Counted from the first letter of the stretch, positions 27,735 through 36,736 are shown. The stretch: 64,000 nucleotides of DNA from Caballeronia jiangsuensis (GCA_000648925.1 JFHF01000011.1:110720-174719), one strand, 5' to 3'. The notes: generated from the letters alone by a model not told the origin. Made by a program: numbers and translations.

Positions 27735-28697
27735 TCAGGCGCGGCGCGCCGTCGGTTCTTCGGAGTCGTCGTCCAGTTCTGCGTCGTTCGATGGACTTGC
27801 GTCTCTTTCCTCTTCACGCGGCATCGACACGGGCGCGTCGTGCGTGCTGCTCAGCGACTGCGCGTGAATCCCGGGCGGCAATGCGACGCGCTCGTTCAGC
27901 GCGTCCGCTTGCTCCGTTCCGAGTGTTTCCTGCTGTTCTTCTGCCTGGTCCTGCTCTGCCGGGACATCGGCCGCGCTCTCATCGCCACCGGATGTCTCGG
28001 CTTCGACGGTTTCAGCCGACTGCGCCGCTTCAACGGGGTTGACCGGCGCGGCTGCATCGTGTTCCCCGCTATTCGCCGCTTCGGCCGCGTCGTGTGCCTG
28101 AGCGCTCGCCGGCTGCGCGTCCCCGGCGATGCTGTCCGGGAATTCGATCGAATGCTGCGCGAGCAGCGATGCCTCGAGTTGCGCCGCCGGATTGTCCAGC
28201 GCGGGCAACTCGTCGAGCGCGGTCAGACCGAGATCGTCGAGAAACTGCTTGGTCGTCGCGTACAGCGCCGGGCGGCCCGGCACATCGCGATGACCGATTA
28301 CCTCGATCCAGCCACGGTCTTCCAGCTGCTTCACGACTTGCGTGTTCACTGTCACGCCGCGAATCTCTTCGATATCGCCCCGCGTAACCGGCTGCCGATA
28401 CGCAATGATTGCCAGCGTTTCGAGTACGGCCCGCGAATACCGCGGCGGCTTTTCGGGGTGCAGCCGATCGAGATAGGCACGCATCGCCGGCTTGCTCTGA
28501 AAACGCCAGCCCGAGGCGAGCGCCACGAGTTCGACACCGCGTCCCGACCAGTCGGCCTTGAGCGCTTCGAGCAACGTGCGAACGGTATCCGCCGAAATGT
28601 CGTCGGCGAACAGCTTGCGCAATTCATTCAGCCTCAGCGGTTCCTGCGCGCAAATCAAGGCAGTCTCGAGGACGATCTTCGCCTCTTGGGTATTCAT
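27735..28697 (-). CDS. scpB: Segregation and condensation protein B
   Basis: A 320-residue ScpB. The first 190 residues hold the paired winged-helix domains ([68 protein letters not shown]). ScpB with ScpA and Smc forms the condensin that organises and segregates chromosomes. Residues from about 195 on form an acidic, Ala/Glu/Asp-rich tail absent from the minimal family (about 190-200 residues), common in Burkholderia. scpA is not adjacent in this window. rluB follows on the same strand after 130 bp. Confidence 0.92.
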   Translation of the reverse strand: MNTQEAKIVLETALICAQEPLRLNELRKLFADDISADTVRTLLEALKADWSGRGVELVALASGWRFQSKPAMRAYLDRLHPEKPPRYSRAVLETLAIIAYRQPVTRGDIEEIRGVTVNTQVVKQLEDRGWIEVIGHRDVPGRPALYATTKQFLDDLGLTALDELPALDNPAAQLEASLLAQHSIEFPDSIAGDAQPASAQAHDAAEAANSGEHDAAAPVNPVEAAQSAETVEAETSGGDESAADVPAEQDQAEEQQETLGTEQADALNERVALPPGIHAQSLSSTHDAPVSMPREEERDASPSNDAELDDDSEEPTARRA

Positions 28698-29029
28698 GCA
28701 GCTTGGGTCAACCCTGTATGGTCAATGATTCAATTCAAAATCGGGCTTGCGCAGGACCGAACGCCACCAAACTGGTGCGAACGATAAAGCTGGACGCGGA
28801 GTTTCAAGACGCGCTCGCCCGATTGTAATCGGTCATATTGATTGGGAGCACGCACCGGGGAGAGGCGATATTGGGCGATCGGTGAGCGAATCGCCGGGCC
28901 ATCCCAGCCGGACGAGGTGGCGCTTTCATAGGCGAAAGCGCGTGACTGAGCGCCATATTACGCAAAAACAACCGGGGCGTAAAGGTGAACGCTTCAACCT
29001 CGACCCGACTCACTCGACGCCGGCACAGC
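28698..29029. other. 332-bp intergenic region, no gene seen
   Basis: No credible reading frame. It should contain the scpB promoter (minus strand) near 28700-28760. A small hairpin, CGCTTTC/GAAAGCG at 28921-28940 with a 6-nt loop, lies beyond the aminotransferase stop and may help terminate it. Confidence 0.4.
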
Positions 29030-30265
29030 TCACGCGACGGCGCGCGCCGCTAGGAAACGCTGCAAGCGCTCGACGCCGGCGTCGAGCCGCGCGGGATCGC
29101 ACGCGTAACACCAGCGCACGAAACCCTCGCCTTCCGGGCCGAACGCGCTTCCTGGTGCGAGCCCGAGACCGGCTTCGCGCACGAGCGATTTGCACAGTTC
29201 GAGGCTGCTCCCCGCGCCCGGCAGCGAGAAGAACAGATACATCGCGCCGTCGGGCGCGCGGACGTCGACGCCTTCGATCGCCTGCAAGGCTTTCACCAGA
29301 TGATCGCGGCTCGCGCGCAGATCGGCGACGAGCGTCTGCGTGAAGCGCTCGCCCTCTTCCACAGCGACGACGCCCGCCTGCTGCACGAACGACGGCGCGC
29401 ACGAGGTGTTGTATTCCACGAGCTTGCCGAGGTCGTCCATCAACTGAGTCGGCGCAACGATCCAACCGAGCCGCCAGCCAGTCATCAGCCATGCCTTCGA
29501 AAACGAATTCACCGCGATCACACGCTCGTCGCGCGCGGCGAGATCGAGAAAGGAAGGTGCGACGGACACGCCGTCGCCGTAATACAGACGTTCGTAGACT
29601 TCGTCCGCGACGATCCAGATGCCGTGACGGCGGCAATGTTCCAGCACGATGCGTTGATCTTCGCGCGTCATCGTCCAGCCGGTCGGGTTGTTCGGCGAGT
29701 TGATCATCAGCATGCGCGTGTCCGGCGTGAGCGCCGCGAGCAGGCGGTCGAGATCGAGCGTCCAGCCGCGCGCATCATAAGTCAGCGAGACCGTGTCGAC
29801 ACTCGCGCCGAGGATCTTCGGAATCTCGACGAGATTCGGCCAGAGCGGCGTCACCGCGACGACCCGGTCGCCCGCTCCGACGACGAGTTGCGCCGCGAGC
29901 ATCAGCGCATTCACGCCGGCGCTCGTGACGGCGATGTGCGCGGGCGTCGTCGCGCCGTGCAGCGCGCTCACGTAGCGACTGAGCGACTCACGCAGGGGCG
30001 CGATGCCGAGATTGTGCGTGTAGAAGGTGGCGCCGTCGGCAAGCGCGCGGCTCGCGGCGTCGCGAATGAACTGCGGCGTCACGCGGTCCGATTCGCCGAA
30101 CCAGAACGGAAGCACGTCGGGTACGCCGAAGCCCGCGTTCGCGACCTCGCGGATCTGCGACGGCCTCAAGGCCCGCACCGCGTCGCGGGCGTTCGGCGCA
30201 CCGGATCCGTGCACGCCAGCCAGCTGGCTCAGTTCGCTGATCACCGCTCCTTCCGACTCACTCAT
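29030..30265 (-). CDS. Class I/II PLP-dependent aminotransferase
   Basis: A 411-residue fold-type I aminotransferase. INSPNNPTGWT (about 188-198), DEVYERLYY (about 221-229) and the Schiff-base K257 in NSFSKAWLMTGWRLGW are the family signatures, and the distal arginine is in FVRWCYA. It should transfer an amino group between an amino acid and a 2-oxo acid in the cytoplasm; the substrate is not evident. It ends upstream of nothing on this strand for 332 bp, and a LysR gene lies 74 bp upstream on the same strand, which may regulate it. Confidence 0.88.
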   Translation of the reverse strand: MSESEGAVISELSQLAGVHGSGAPNARDAVRALRPSQIREVANAGFGVPDVLPFWFGESDRVTPQFIRDAASRALADGATFYTHNLGIAPLRESLSRYVSALHGATTPAHIAVTSAGVNALMLAAQLVVGAGDRVVAVTPLWPNLVEIPKILGASVDTVSLTYDARGWTLDLDRLLAALTPDTRMLMINSPNNPTGWTMTREDQRIVLEHCRRHGIWIVADEVYERLYYGDGVSVAPSFLDLAARDERVIAVNSFSKAWLMTGWRLGWIVAPTQLMDDLGKLVEYNTSCAPSFVQQAGVVAVEEGERFTQTLVADLRASRDHLVKALQAIEGVDVRAPDGAMYLFFSLPGAGSSLELCKSLVREAGLGLAPGSAFGPEGEGFVRWCYACDPARLDAGVERLQRFLAARAVA

Positions 30266-30339
30266 CGCTCGCCCCGTCGTCTTGTCTTAAAAACGGAAGT
30301 CTAACGCGTGTCCCGCGTTTTCCCAGTCGGCCGAACGGC

Positions 30340-31254
30340 CTAGGCGAGGTCTTCCGCACGTCTCGGCAACGACGCGATCAGCGACCAGACCGACTCCGCC
30401 GCCGGCGACAGCGAACGGTCGCGCCGGCGCACGAGCTCTACGGTCCGCTCCGCGCGCGGCTCGAGCGGCAATGCCACGAGCGACGAGTCCGCCGGCAGCG
30501 GCAGCGCCAGCCACGGCAAGACGCTTACGCCAACGCCCGCCTCCACGAGCCCGAACACGGTCGCCGAGTGACCGAGTTCCTGCACGACCTGCGCTTCGAC
30601 GCCGTGCTCTTGCATCACGGCATCGATGATGGGCCGGCTCCCGGATGCGTAGTCGAGCATGACGAGCCGCTCGCCGGCGAGCGCTGCCCACGGCACCGCG
30701 GCCTCGCGCCCGAGCCGATGGTCGCGCCGCGCGACGAGACAGAACGAATCGGTCATCACGGGCTCGCCATGCAGGTCGTCGGAGGAAAACGGCCCGATCA
30801 CCACGCCGAAATCTACCTCACCGGACTTGACCTTGCGCAGGACGTCGGACTGGACGTCATCGCGCAAACTCAGCGTGATCAGCGGAAACTGACGCAGGCA
30901 CGTCGCGAGCACGCGCGGCATCAGCCGACACGCGACGGTCGGGCTCGCCGCGACGATCACGCGCCCGCGACGCTGCTCACCGAGATCGCGCACCTCGCGC
31001 AACGCTTCGTCGAGATCCGCCAGAAGACGCGACACGGTGCCGACGAGGTTCGCGCCGACATCGGTCAGCAGCACCTCGCGCGTGGTCCGGTCGATCAGCT
31101 TGAGGCCGATCTCCCCTTCCAGTTCGCGCACGCAGCGGCTGACCGCCGACTGAGTCAGACCGATCTCGTCGCCCGCGCGGCTGAAGCTACGCAGTCTCGA
31201 TACTTCTATGAAGACGCGCAGTTGCCGCAACGTCACATTCAATGGCGCAGTCAT
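30340..31254 (-). CDS. LysR-family transcriptional regulator
   Basis: A 304-residue LysR regulator. The N-terminal winged helix-turn-helix is plain: LRQLRVFIEVSRLRSFSRAGDEIGLTQSAVSRCVRELE in short blocks (residues 9-47), followed by the linker helix and the periplasmic-binding-like effector domain (VIVAASPTVACRLMPRVL onward). No ribosome site is visible before the ATG. It lies immediately upstream of the aminotransferase gene on the same strand, so it may control that gene or be co-transcribed; the effector is unknown. Confidence 0.88.
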   Translation of the reverse strand: MTAPLNVTLRQLRVFIEVSRLRSFSRAGDEIGLTQSAVSRCVRELEGEIGLKLIDRTTREVLLTDVGANLVGTVSRLLADLDEALREVRDLGEQRRGRVIVAASPTVACRLMPRVLATCLRQFPLITLSLRDDVQSDVLRKVKSGEVDFGVVIGPFSSDDLHGEPVMTDSFCLVARRDHRLGREAAVPWAALAGERLVMLDYASGSRPIIDAVMQEHGVEAQVVQELGHSATVFGLVEAGVGVSVLPWLALPLPADSSLVALPLEPRAERTVELVRRRDRSLSPAAESVWSLIASLPRRAEDLA

Positions 31255-31672
31255 TCAAAATGCTCATCAATTTGCCTGTTTCATGCGAAATTATAACGGC
31301 CTATTGGTGTGATTTCATGCGCGAACGTACGTTTCGCTGCGGTGCAGCAAATTGCCGAAACGCACGCTGGATGGGCCTATTGCACTTGATTGGTGATTGT
31401 CCCGATTTCTTAATCAGTCTGTTTCGGGTCTGATACGGGCCATGCTGACATCGCGTCAGCCTACTGCCATGCGGGTTTCCCGGATTTCGCGACATGCATG
31501 GCACGGTTCTCGCATTTCATTGCGCACAGAGGTCGGGGCCATACGCGGTTGTATTGAAACAGTCGTCCGCCGCAACCGCTCCGGCCTCCTTCCCAGGTAT
31601 TCGTTTTTCGAATTCCGCCCAGAGTGCGCGGCGCGGGGCAGCGCACCGGGGTTAGCTTCGCTGAGGTGAGAT
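31255..31672. other. 418-bp region without a supported gene, partly AT-rich
   Basis: The first 150 bp are visibly richer in A+T than the surroundings and presumably hold the lysR promoter. The rest precedes the DUF4096 gene and should contain its promoter, but no good -35/-10 pair was found. Short open frames here lack ribosome sites and convincing codon use. Confidence 0.4.
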
Positions 31673-32074
31673 ATGGTGCTGTTCGACGATTTGAGAGATA
31701 ACGAGTGGGCGCTGGTCGAGGCGTTGTTCTGTTCCGAGCCGGCGCGTAGCGAACGGCGTGGACGTCCGCGCGTAGAAGCGCGAGCCGTGGTCAACGCGGT
31801 TTTGTGGGTGCTGTCGACTGGCGAAGGCTGGTCGAAGTTGCCCGGACGCTATCCGTCCCCGCCGACCTGCCGCCGCCGCTTCGATGAATGGCAGGCGGAC
31901 GGTACGCTGGCCGAGATCGTGAAGCGCCTTTCGAGCAACGGCCGCGAAGTGTCGTTGCGCGGGCGCATCGGTTCGAGCGCCGCGAAACCGCCGGCGCCGC
32001 CGAGTCGCGATCGTCTGCGCGGCGCGTTCTGGACGAACCCGGAATCGTGGCGCGCTCCGGCGAAGATGGCCTGA
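31673..32074 (+). CDS. Second orphan DUF4096 transposase-related protein
   Basis: A 133-residue protein of the same family as the gene at 3883-4311. Shared positions include RRGRP, RAVVNAVLWVL, GWSKLPGRYPS, TCRRRFDEW. It again lacks the DDE catalytic domain of IS5 transposases and any partner frame or terminal repeats. The ATG follows a good GAGGTGAG site, and the domain is undamaged, so it looks expressed. The C-terminal 45 residues are Arg/Pro/Ala-rich and unlike the first copy. Four hairpins occupy the 125 bp downstream. Function unknown; DNA binding is inferred from the domain. Confidence 0.7.
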   Translation: MVLFDDLRDNEWALVEALFCSEPARSERRGRPRVEARAVVNAVLWVLSTGEGWSKLPGRYPSPPTCRRRFDEWQADGTLAEIVKRLSSNGREVSLRGRIGSSAAKPPAPPSRDRLRGAFWTNPESWRAPAKMA

Positions 32075-32095
32075 GCGGATTCGCTTCTCTTCGAG

Positions 32096-32219
32096 GCCGG
32101 CACCGCCGGCTTCAGCAGACGTTTTGCCTCTCGCGCAGGCCTTGGCCTGCGCGAAATCCAGTCCCTTCCGAATTCGTCGCGCCGACGCCACAGTCGGCGC
32201 AGGCCAGCCGTGCGGCCTG
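32096..32219. repeat. Array of four consecutive hairpins
   Basis: Four inverted repeats in 124 bp: 32096-32110 (GCCGGC arms, 3-nt loop), 32131-32154 (11-nt arms TCGCGCAGGCC, 2-nt loop), 32179-32200 (8-nt arms GCGCCGAC, 6-nt loop) and 32200-32219 (CAGGCC arms, 8-nt loop). The 9-mer GCGCAGGCC occurs in the second (32133-32141) and at the third/fourth (32197-32205). No T-tracts follow, so simple termination does not explain them. Confidence 0.6.
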
Positions 32220-32327
32220 AGCCCTCGACGAAACAACTCTTTACCATTCCTTACAGCGCTACGGCGTATCACAGCATAGCTTGGTGAATGATCGAACAGG
32301 CCCCACGAAGGCTTCGAGGATTTCACC

Positions 32328-32585
32328 ATGAAGGCATCGACTCTGCTCGTGCATGGCGCGTTCGTCGCGCTGACGAGCACTGCGGCGATGAGCCAGGCCC
32401 AGCCCCCGCCGCCTGCATCCGATTTCCACGTGACTACGAAGGCCTCGATGGCTGCGTCGCAGAACGCCGGCCGGAGTCGCGACGCCGCGCCACCCGCGCC
32501 GCGCGGCGATCTGCGGGGCGACATCGCGAGTAACGCGCGCCCGCGCCCGGATTCGGAACGCGATCCGCACTTGCAGCATCGTTGA
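32328..32585 (+). CDS. Small secreted protein, function unknown
   Basis: An 85-residue protein with a plausible signal peptide (MKASTLLVHGAFVALTSTAA, cleavage near SQAQ at residue 25) and a short, Pro/Ala/Arg-rich mature part of about 60 residues without recognisable domains. GAGGA lies 10 bp before the ATG, and a good terminator follows at 32684-32716, which supports a real, single-gene transcript. No homologous family is recognised. Confidence 0.5.
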   Translation: MKASTLLVHGAFVALTSTAAMSQAQPPPPASDFHVTTKASMAASQNAGRSRDAAPPAPRGDLRGDIASNARPRPDSERDPHLQHR

Positions 32586-32683
32586 ATTCGCTGCAGGACG
32601 ATGCGCGCTTCAAGGAACCACTTCGGCGCGCGCCAGTCACACCCCATGCCATGAACAGCGCGTGGCAACAGTGATATCCGGTC

Positions 32684-32716
32684 TGCCCGTGTCGTTCGCG
32701 ATACGGGCACTTTTTT
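32684..32716 (+). terminator. Rho-independent terminator after the small secreted protein gene
   Basis: Stem TGCCCGT/ACGGGCA (32684-32690 and 32703-32709) extended by an inner TCG/CGA pair set, followed by C and TTTTTT. Confidence 0.85.
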
Positions 32717-32821
32717 GGCTGAGCGTAGACTGCAGGCCGATTGTCGGCTTTTTCGTTTGACGACAACCCGCCCTCGACCGGTCTGTCGACTGTCGAAGGC
32801 TTCCGGGCTTAGCCGGAAGGA

Positions 32822-33133
32822 CTAGACTCGCGCCTCCAGAACGGCTTCCTGACCGCCGAACGTGTAACGTTCAGCGCGACGTAAGTCCCAGTCGCTGGAG
32901 CGCTCGTCGCGCGACAGCCGCGAGAATTCGTGCTTGCCGCGCTCGGTGACGACCGCGATATCGACGGGAGCATGAAATCCAGGCGCGGGCGCCACGGTGC
33001 GCTGCCGGGTAAGTTCGAGCAAACCGAGCGCGCGCAGGAGGTCGAAAACGTTAGGACGTTTCGCCCAGGGAACCTGACGATACTGCGCACGGCGAAGTGC
33101 TTCGAGTACAACTTCGTTGGAATACGTGGTCAT
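32822..33133 (-). CDS. Hypothetical protein of 103 residues with winged-helix-like pattern
   Basis: A cytoplasmic-looking protein with an AGGAAG ribosome site 8 bp before the ATG. Residues 25-75 read as helix (NVFDLLRALGLLELT), a loop with Pro/Gly, then IAVVTERGKHEFSRL, again similar to the wing and last helix of small winged-helix proteins. No signal peptide or membrane segment. No family is recognised. It is flanked by a plus-strand terminator on its 3' side and diverges from the DUF218 gene. Confidence 0.55.
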   Translation of the reverse strand: MTTYSNEVVLEALRRAQYRQVPWAKRPNVFDLLRALGLLELTRQRTVAPAPGFHAPVDIAVVTERGKHEFSRLSRDERSSDWDLRRAERYTFGGQEAVLEARV

Positions 33134-33372
33134 CTCGTTCTTTCTTCCTGTGCAGCCATGACGACGCCCGTGACGGTCGCAAAACGGGCCGCGACGTCGA
33201 CTAAACGCGGCGCGCCGAATCTCGTCTGCGATGACGACTCGCAGCCGAATGTTTGGCCGCCGCTTGCGTTAGGTGCTGCTTTCTATTACAAGCCCCCGTT
33301 GAGAGCGCGCTAATCACGCGCTTTACTGCGACATCCGCCGATGCGTTCCAAAGCACGCGATGACGGAACGAA

Positions 33373-34122
33373 TTGCCCTCAAACCAATACGTTACCCCAA
33401 TCAAATTGGTTCTATTCACTTTATTGCTGCTTTTTTTTGCATTATTTGCGCTGTGGCGACGCCGCCGCACCCAGATCGCGATCGCCGTGGCGGCGCTCGC
33501 GTGGGCGATCGGCGCGGGCTGGCTTGCGACTCCGCTGCTCGATCTCGCGCAGCACGGCTATCGTCATACCGACGTGCCGTCGTTCGCCCCTCAGACGACG
33601 ATGGTGCTGATGGGCGGCGGCACCGCTCGCAGCGACGCGGGACTCGTTCCGCAGTTCAATGCGATGCGCCGCATCGCCGCCATCGGAAAGCTTTATCGCG
33701 AGTGCCGCGAAACCGGCGCGTCGTGCAAGGTGATCCTGAGCGGCGGCGATCCGCAGCGCCACGGGCAGGCCGAAGCCGACAATTACGCGCCTTACGTGCT
33801 CGCAGAGGGCGTCGCTGCGGGCGATCTCGTGCGCGAGAATCAGAGCCTCAATACTTACCAGAACGCGCGCAACGTGGCCGGAATTGTGGGCCCCGCAGAT
33901 GACAGCCGTTTGATCGTCGTCACATCCGCGTATCACATGCGGCGCTCGATGCGCGCGTTCGAGGCTTTCGGCTACGCTCCCGTGCCTTACGTGTCGGATG
34001 TGCGGCCCACTCGCGTCACCTTGCTGCCGCGTATGCGAGGTTTCGCGAACGGCGAACTCGCCATGCACGAACTCGTCGGGCTTGCGCGCTTCAATGTGTA
34101 TCGCTGGTTGCATCTCTACTAG
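33373..34122 (+). CDS. DUF218 (YdcF/ElyC-like) membrane protein
   Basis: About 249 residues. Two N-terminal hydrophobic segments (LVLFTLLLLFFALFALW and IAIAVAALAWAIGAGWLATPLL) precede a DUF218 domain: TTMVLMGGGTARSD, CKVILSGGDPQRHGQAEADNYAPYVLAEGV in short blocks, ENQSLNTYQNARNV and LIVVTSAYHMRRSMRAFEAFG. Family members such as ElyC, SanA and YdcF act in envelope integrity, though chemistry is not settled. No ATG start exists in frame; TTG at 33373 or TTG at 33406 are the options, neither with a strong ribosome site, so the 5' end is uncertain. It stands alone. Confidence 0.8.
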   Translation: MPSNQYVTPIKLVLFTLLLLFFALFALWRRRRTQIAIAVAALAWAIGAGWLATPLLDLAQHGYRHTDVPSFAPQTTMVLMGGGTARSDAGLVPQFNAMRRIAAIGKLYRECRETGASCKVILSGGDPQRHGQAEADNYAPYVLAEGVAAGDLVRENQSLNTYQNARNVAGIVGPADDSRLIVVTSAYHMRRSMRAFEAFGYAPVPYVSDVRPTRVTLLPRMRGFANGELAMHELVGLARFNVYRWLHLY

Positions 34123-34284
34123 CCGGGGCGCGGGTCGAGATGCTAAGCACTCTAAAATAATTCGACGATGACGCCTGCGCGCTCATGACCAGCGTCAGCC
34201 GGACGCGCGACACACGGTTGCCCGATTCCAGGCTTATGATGCGGATTGTCTGATCGTCGGACGCGCGAGGCTCGCGACTGACGT

Positions 34285-34310
34285 CCCGCGAAGCGGCGGG
34301 AGCGATTTTT
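34285..34310 (+). terminator. Possible terminator after the DUF218 gene
   Basis: CCCGC/GCGGG arms (34285-34289, 34296-34300) with a 6-nt loop, followed 4 bp later by ATTTTT. Weak stem; it lies 163 bp past the stop codon. Confidence 0.35.
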
Positions 34311-34382
34311 GCTCAGACGGAGGCGTCATTCCACCGGATCGGACAGACGATTCCCGGGTTCAACTGCCACTAGGAGGTAACA

Positions 34383-34625
34383 ATGAAGAAAGTGTCCCTG
34401 GCTGTTCTGTTGTCCCTCAGCGCGGTCGCGTCGGGCGCTTATGCCCAGAGCGATCAGGGCGTGACCATGAGCACCGATCCTGCGAAGATCGCCGATATCG
34501 AATCGCGTGCGCAAAATTTGCAGACGCAGCAGGACAACATGCAAAACATGCGCTCGCAGGCGCCTTCGCACAAGTCGATGCATCACAAGAAATCGCCTAA
34601 GCCGGCGGCTGGCTCGACACAGTAA
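34383..34625 (+). CDS. Small secreted, Gln/Met/His-rich protein
   Basis: An 80-residue protein with a textbook signal peptide (MKKVSLAVLLSLSAVASGAYA, cleavage after AYA at residue 21) and a very strong AGGAGGT ribosome site. The mature 59 residues form one predicted helix (IADIESRAQNLQTQQDNMQNM) and a basic, His/Lys-rich tail (HKSMHHKKSPKP). No domain is recognised. It is monocistronic and followed by a long hairpin. A metal or polyanion interaction of the His/Lys tail is speculation. Confidence 0.65.
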   Translation: MKKVSLAVLLSLSAVASGAYAQSDQGVTMSTDPAKIADIESRAQNLQTQQDNMQNMRSQAPSHKSMHHKKSPKPAAGSTQ

Positions 34626-34659
34626 GCCCGGCTTCCCGCTGTAGGCACGGGGCCATTCA

Positions 34660-34697
34660 CGCCGCCCCGGAACCGACACATCGGCTCCGGGGCGGCG
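34660..34697. terminator. Long GC-rich hairpin between convergent genes
   Basis: Arms of 12 nt (34660-34671 and 34686-34697, CGCCGCCCCGGA and complement) plus an inner CCGA/TCGG stem and CACA loop. It separates the small secreted protein gene from the opposing cyclotransferase gene; no U-run. Confidence 0.7.
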
Positions 34698-34731
34698 CGG
34701 AACATATTTAATCGTTGTATTCGCCCAGCGC

Positions 34732-35148
34732 TCACGCGCGTGTCGCTCGATGCGACACCCAGTCTCCGCTCTCGATACACGGCTGTCCTGCGACGGCCGC
34801 AGCCGCCACTGGATAGATCAGGCAATCGATCCGATCCGTCCTGCCATCGACATTCACTTCCACGTGCAGTCGATGCGATCGGAACAAGCCTTCGACGCCC
34901 GGATAAACCTCTTCGATTTCATCGAGCACAGGCACGAGCGCATCGTCGATGCGGTAGACGTCGCCGCGAATCGGCGCGCCCTCTTCGTCGATCACGAGGC
35001 CTGGATACGTGCCGAAGTCGAATAGTCGCCCCTGCACATGCGCAGCGCCGATCCATTTCGGCATCGCGATGCCGTTGCGTCCGGCTGCGCGGTTGATATC
35101 GTTGACCTCACCGGCGCGTAGCGTGCCGTAGACAAAAACATATTGCAT
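34732..35148 (-). CDS. Gamma-glutamylcyclotransferase family protein
   Basis: A 138-residue single-domain protein of the GGCT/AIG2-like fold. The N-terminal signature VFVYGTLRAGEVN matches the conserved YGTLR substrate loop, and the expected catalytic glutamate can be placed in DEIEEVYPGVEG (about residue 78). Related motifs are GRLFDFGTYPGLV and RGDVYRIDD. Members cleave gamma-glutamyl-amines or gamma-glutamyl peptides to 5-oxoproline, but many bacterial ones are uncharacterised. AGGAG lies 9 bp before the ATG. It diverges from the AraC-type gene. Confidence 0.82.
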   Translation of the reverse strand: MQYVFVYGTLRAGEVNDINRAAGRNGIAMPKWIGAAHVQGRLFDFGTYPGLVIDEEGAPIRGDVYRIDDALVPVLDEIEEVYPGVEGLFRSHRLHVEVNVDGRTDRIDCLIYPVAAAAVAGQPCIESGDWVSHRATRA

Positions 35149-35298
35149 CGAAAACGCGCTCCTGTTGTCGGGAAGTTGACCTACGGCAATTATGCCCCGC
35201 GCAAAATCGCGGCGCGCTCCGGGGAGCGCTTTCGGCTACCATCGGCGCGTGCGTCCCGATGAATCCCGGACGCCCGAACACACTCCAACCGAGCGAAC

Positions 35299-36141
35299 AT
35301 GCCTACGTTTGTCGAATCGAGACCGTCGAGCGAGGAAGTCGAGCACCTCGACATTCCCGTCGAACATTCGCCGACGCTCGATCATCCGATTCGCGTGCGG
35401 TCGCGGCCGGTTCCTTATGGCGTGCGTATCGCGCTGCATACGCACCCCTGGGCGCAGGTCGCGTACACGTCGCGCGGCGTGCTGCGCGTCGCGACCGCCG
35501 ATTCCACCTGGATGGTGCCGCCCTCGCGCGCGATCTGGGTGCCGCCCAATGTCACGCATGAAGTCGTGATCGTCGAGGATGCCTATTTGCGCACGCTGTA
35601 TGTCGATGCGAGCGTCGTGCCGGCCGGACTCGGCGCGTGCCGCGTCGTCGAAGTGTCGCCGCTCTTGCGCGAAGTCATCGCCGCGCTCGACGAAGAATCG
35701 ATTTCCCGTCAACGCGAGCGGCTGCTCGGCACGCTCGCGCTCGATGAGATCATCCGTTCGCAGCCGCTGCCGCTCTCCGTGCCGATGCCGAACGAAAAGC
35801 GTCTGCGCGCCTTGTGCAACGCCGTGCTGGCCGATCCGTCGCATTCGGATCTGGAACGCTGGTCGTCGGAAGCGGGCGCGAGCTCGCGCACCATCGCGCG
35901 CCTGTTCAGGCGCGAACTGGGTGTGAGTTTTTCGCAGTGGCGACAGCAGGCCGTCCTCGCGCGTGCAATTCCGTTACTGAGCCAGGGGCGCCCGCTCGCG
36001 CAAGTCGCGCGCGAGCTGGGCTATCAAAGTCAGAGCGCATTTTCCGCGATGTTCCGTCGTGCGTTCGGCGAGAGTCCGCGCGCATTTTTCGCGCGCGATA
36101 CCCGCGATGATCGCGACACGCGCGAAATCGACGGCGCATAG
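35299..36141 (+). CDS. AraC-family transcriptional regulator with cupin domain
   Basis: A 280-residue regulator. The N-terminal half is a cupin sensor (HTHPWAQVAYTSRGVLRVAT, then WMVPPSRAIWVPPNVTHEV), the C-terminal half has two helix-turn-helix units (DLERWSSEAGASSRTIARLF and LAQVARELGYQSQSAFSAMF followed by RRAFGESPRAF). This layout matches the NimR/YdeC-like branch of AraC regulators, many of which control a neighbouring exporter gene, but none is adjacent here. It overlaps nothing and converges with the GNAT gene with 8 bp between stop codons. Confidence 0.88.
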   Translation: MPTFVESRPSSEEVEHLDIPVEHSPTLDHPIRVRSRPVPYGVRIALHTHPWAQVAYTSRGVLRVATADSTWMVPPSRAIWVPPNVTHEVVIVEDAYLRTLYVDASVVPAGLGACRVVEVSPLLREVIAALDEESISRQRERLLGTLALDEIIRSQPLPLSVPMPNEKRLRALCNAVLADPSHSDLERWSSEAGASSRTIARLFRRELGVSFSQWRQQAVLARAIPLLSQGRPLAQVARELGYQSQSAFSAMFRRAFGESPRAFFARDTRDDRDTREIDGA

Positions 36142-36149
36142 GTACGTTT

Positions 36150-36614
36150 TCAGACGCGCCGCACCATGTGCCGGATCGCACCGAGCTGCGCGAGACGCGG
36201 ACCCGCCGGCCGATATCCCAGACGAATGTAGAGCCGCGCCGCGGGGTTATCGACGAACACGCGCAACTGACATTCGGCGAGGCCGCGCGCTCTCGCCCAT
36301 CGATGCGCCGTGTTGAGCAGGAACGTTCCCGCTCCGCGCCCGCGATAACCCTGCGCGATCTGCACATCGCGGACATGCAGCGAATTGTCTTCCTCGGTGA
36401 CGCGCATGACTCCGATCGGAATCCCGTCCGCCTGCAAGATGAAATTTTCGGACTCACGCCAGCTGGAGAGGAAGAGATCGCCGCGCCACACGAGATTATG
36501 GCGACGGTAGTAGCCGACCATGTTGTCGTGCGTGAGGGCTTCGGCGAAGGCGAAGTCCGCCATGGTCGCCTGGCGCAATTGATAGAGCGAGAGGTCTTCG
36601 GTCGGGTCGAGCAT
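36150..36614 (-). CDS. GNAT-family N-acetyltransferase
   Basis: A 154-residue acetyltransferase. The acetyl-CoA pyrophosphate loop is in VQIAQGYRGRGAGTFLLNTA (Q/R-x-x-G-x-G/A, about residues 88-103), and the C-terminal LRVFVDNPAARLYIRLGYRPAG is the usual GNAT end. The acceptor cannot be told from the sequence. It is a single gene between convergent araC and the tRNA cluster; the tRNA terminator at 36737-36766 insulates it from read-through. Confidence 0.85.
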   Translation of the reverse strand: MLDPTEDLSLYQLRQATMADFAFAEALTHDNMVGYYRRHNLVWRGDLFLSSWRESENFILQADGIPIGVMRVTEEDNSLHVRDVQIAQGYRGRGAGTFLLNTAHRWARARGLAECQLRVFVDNPAARLYIRLGYRPAGPRLAQLGAIRHMVRRV

Positions 36615-36736
36615 CGCACGGGCACGAGAACAAGTGCCTAAACACTAAGACAGTGCGCGCGGGCTGGCAATGGCCATTATTACGGTCGAGTGCGAATCGA
36701 ACGGGTACGAAAGGGAACGGCCCGGCGAGCGGGCAA

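Noticed and set aside
31397..31669. 90-codon frame before the second DUF4096 gene
   Set aside because: Ser/Arg-rich, no ribosome site, no domain; more likely leader DNA.
33158..33313. 51-codon frame divergent from the 103-residue protein gene
   Set aside because: No ribosome site and no recognisable features.
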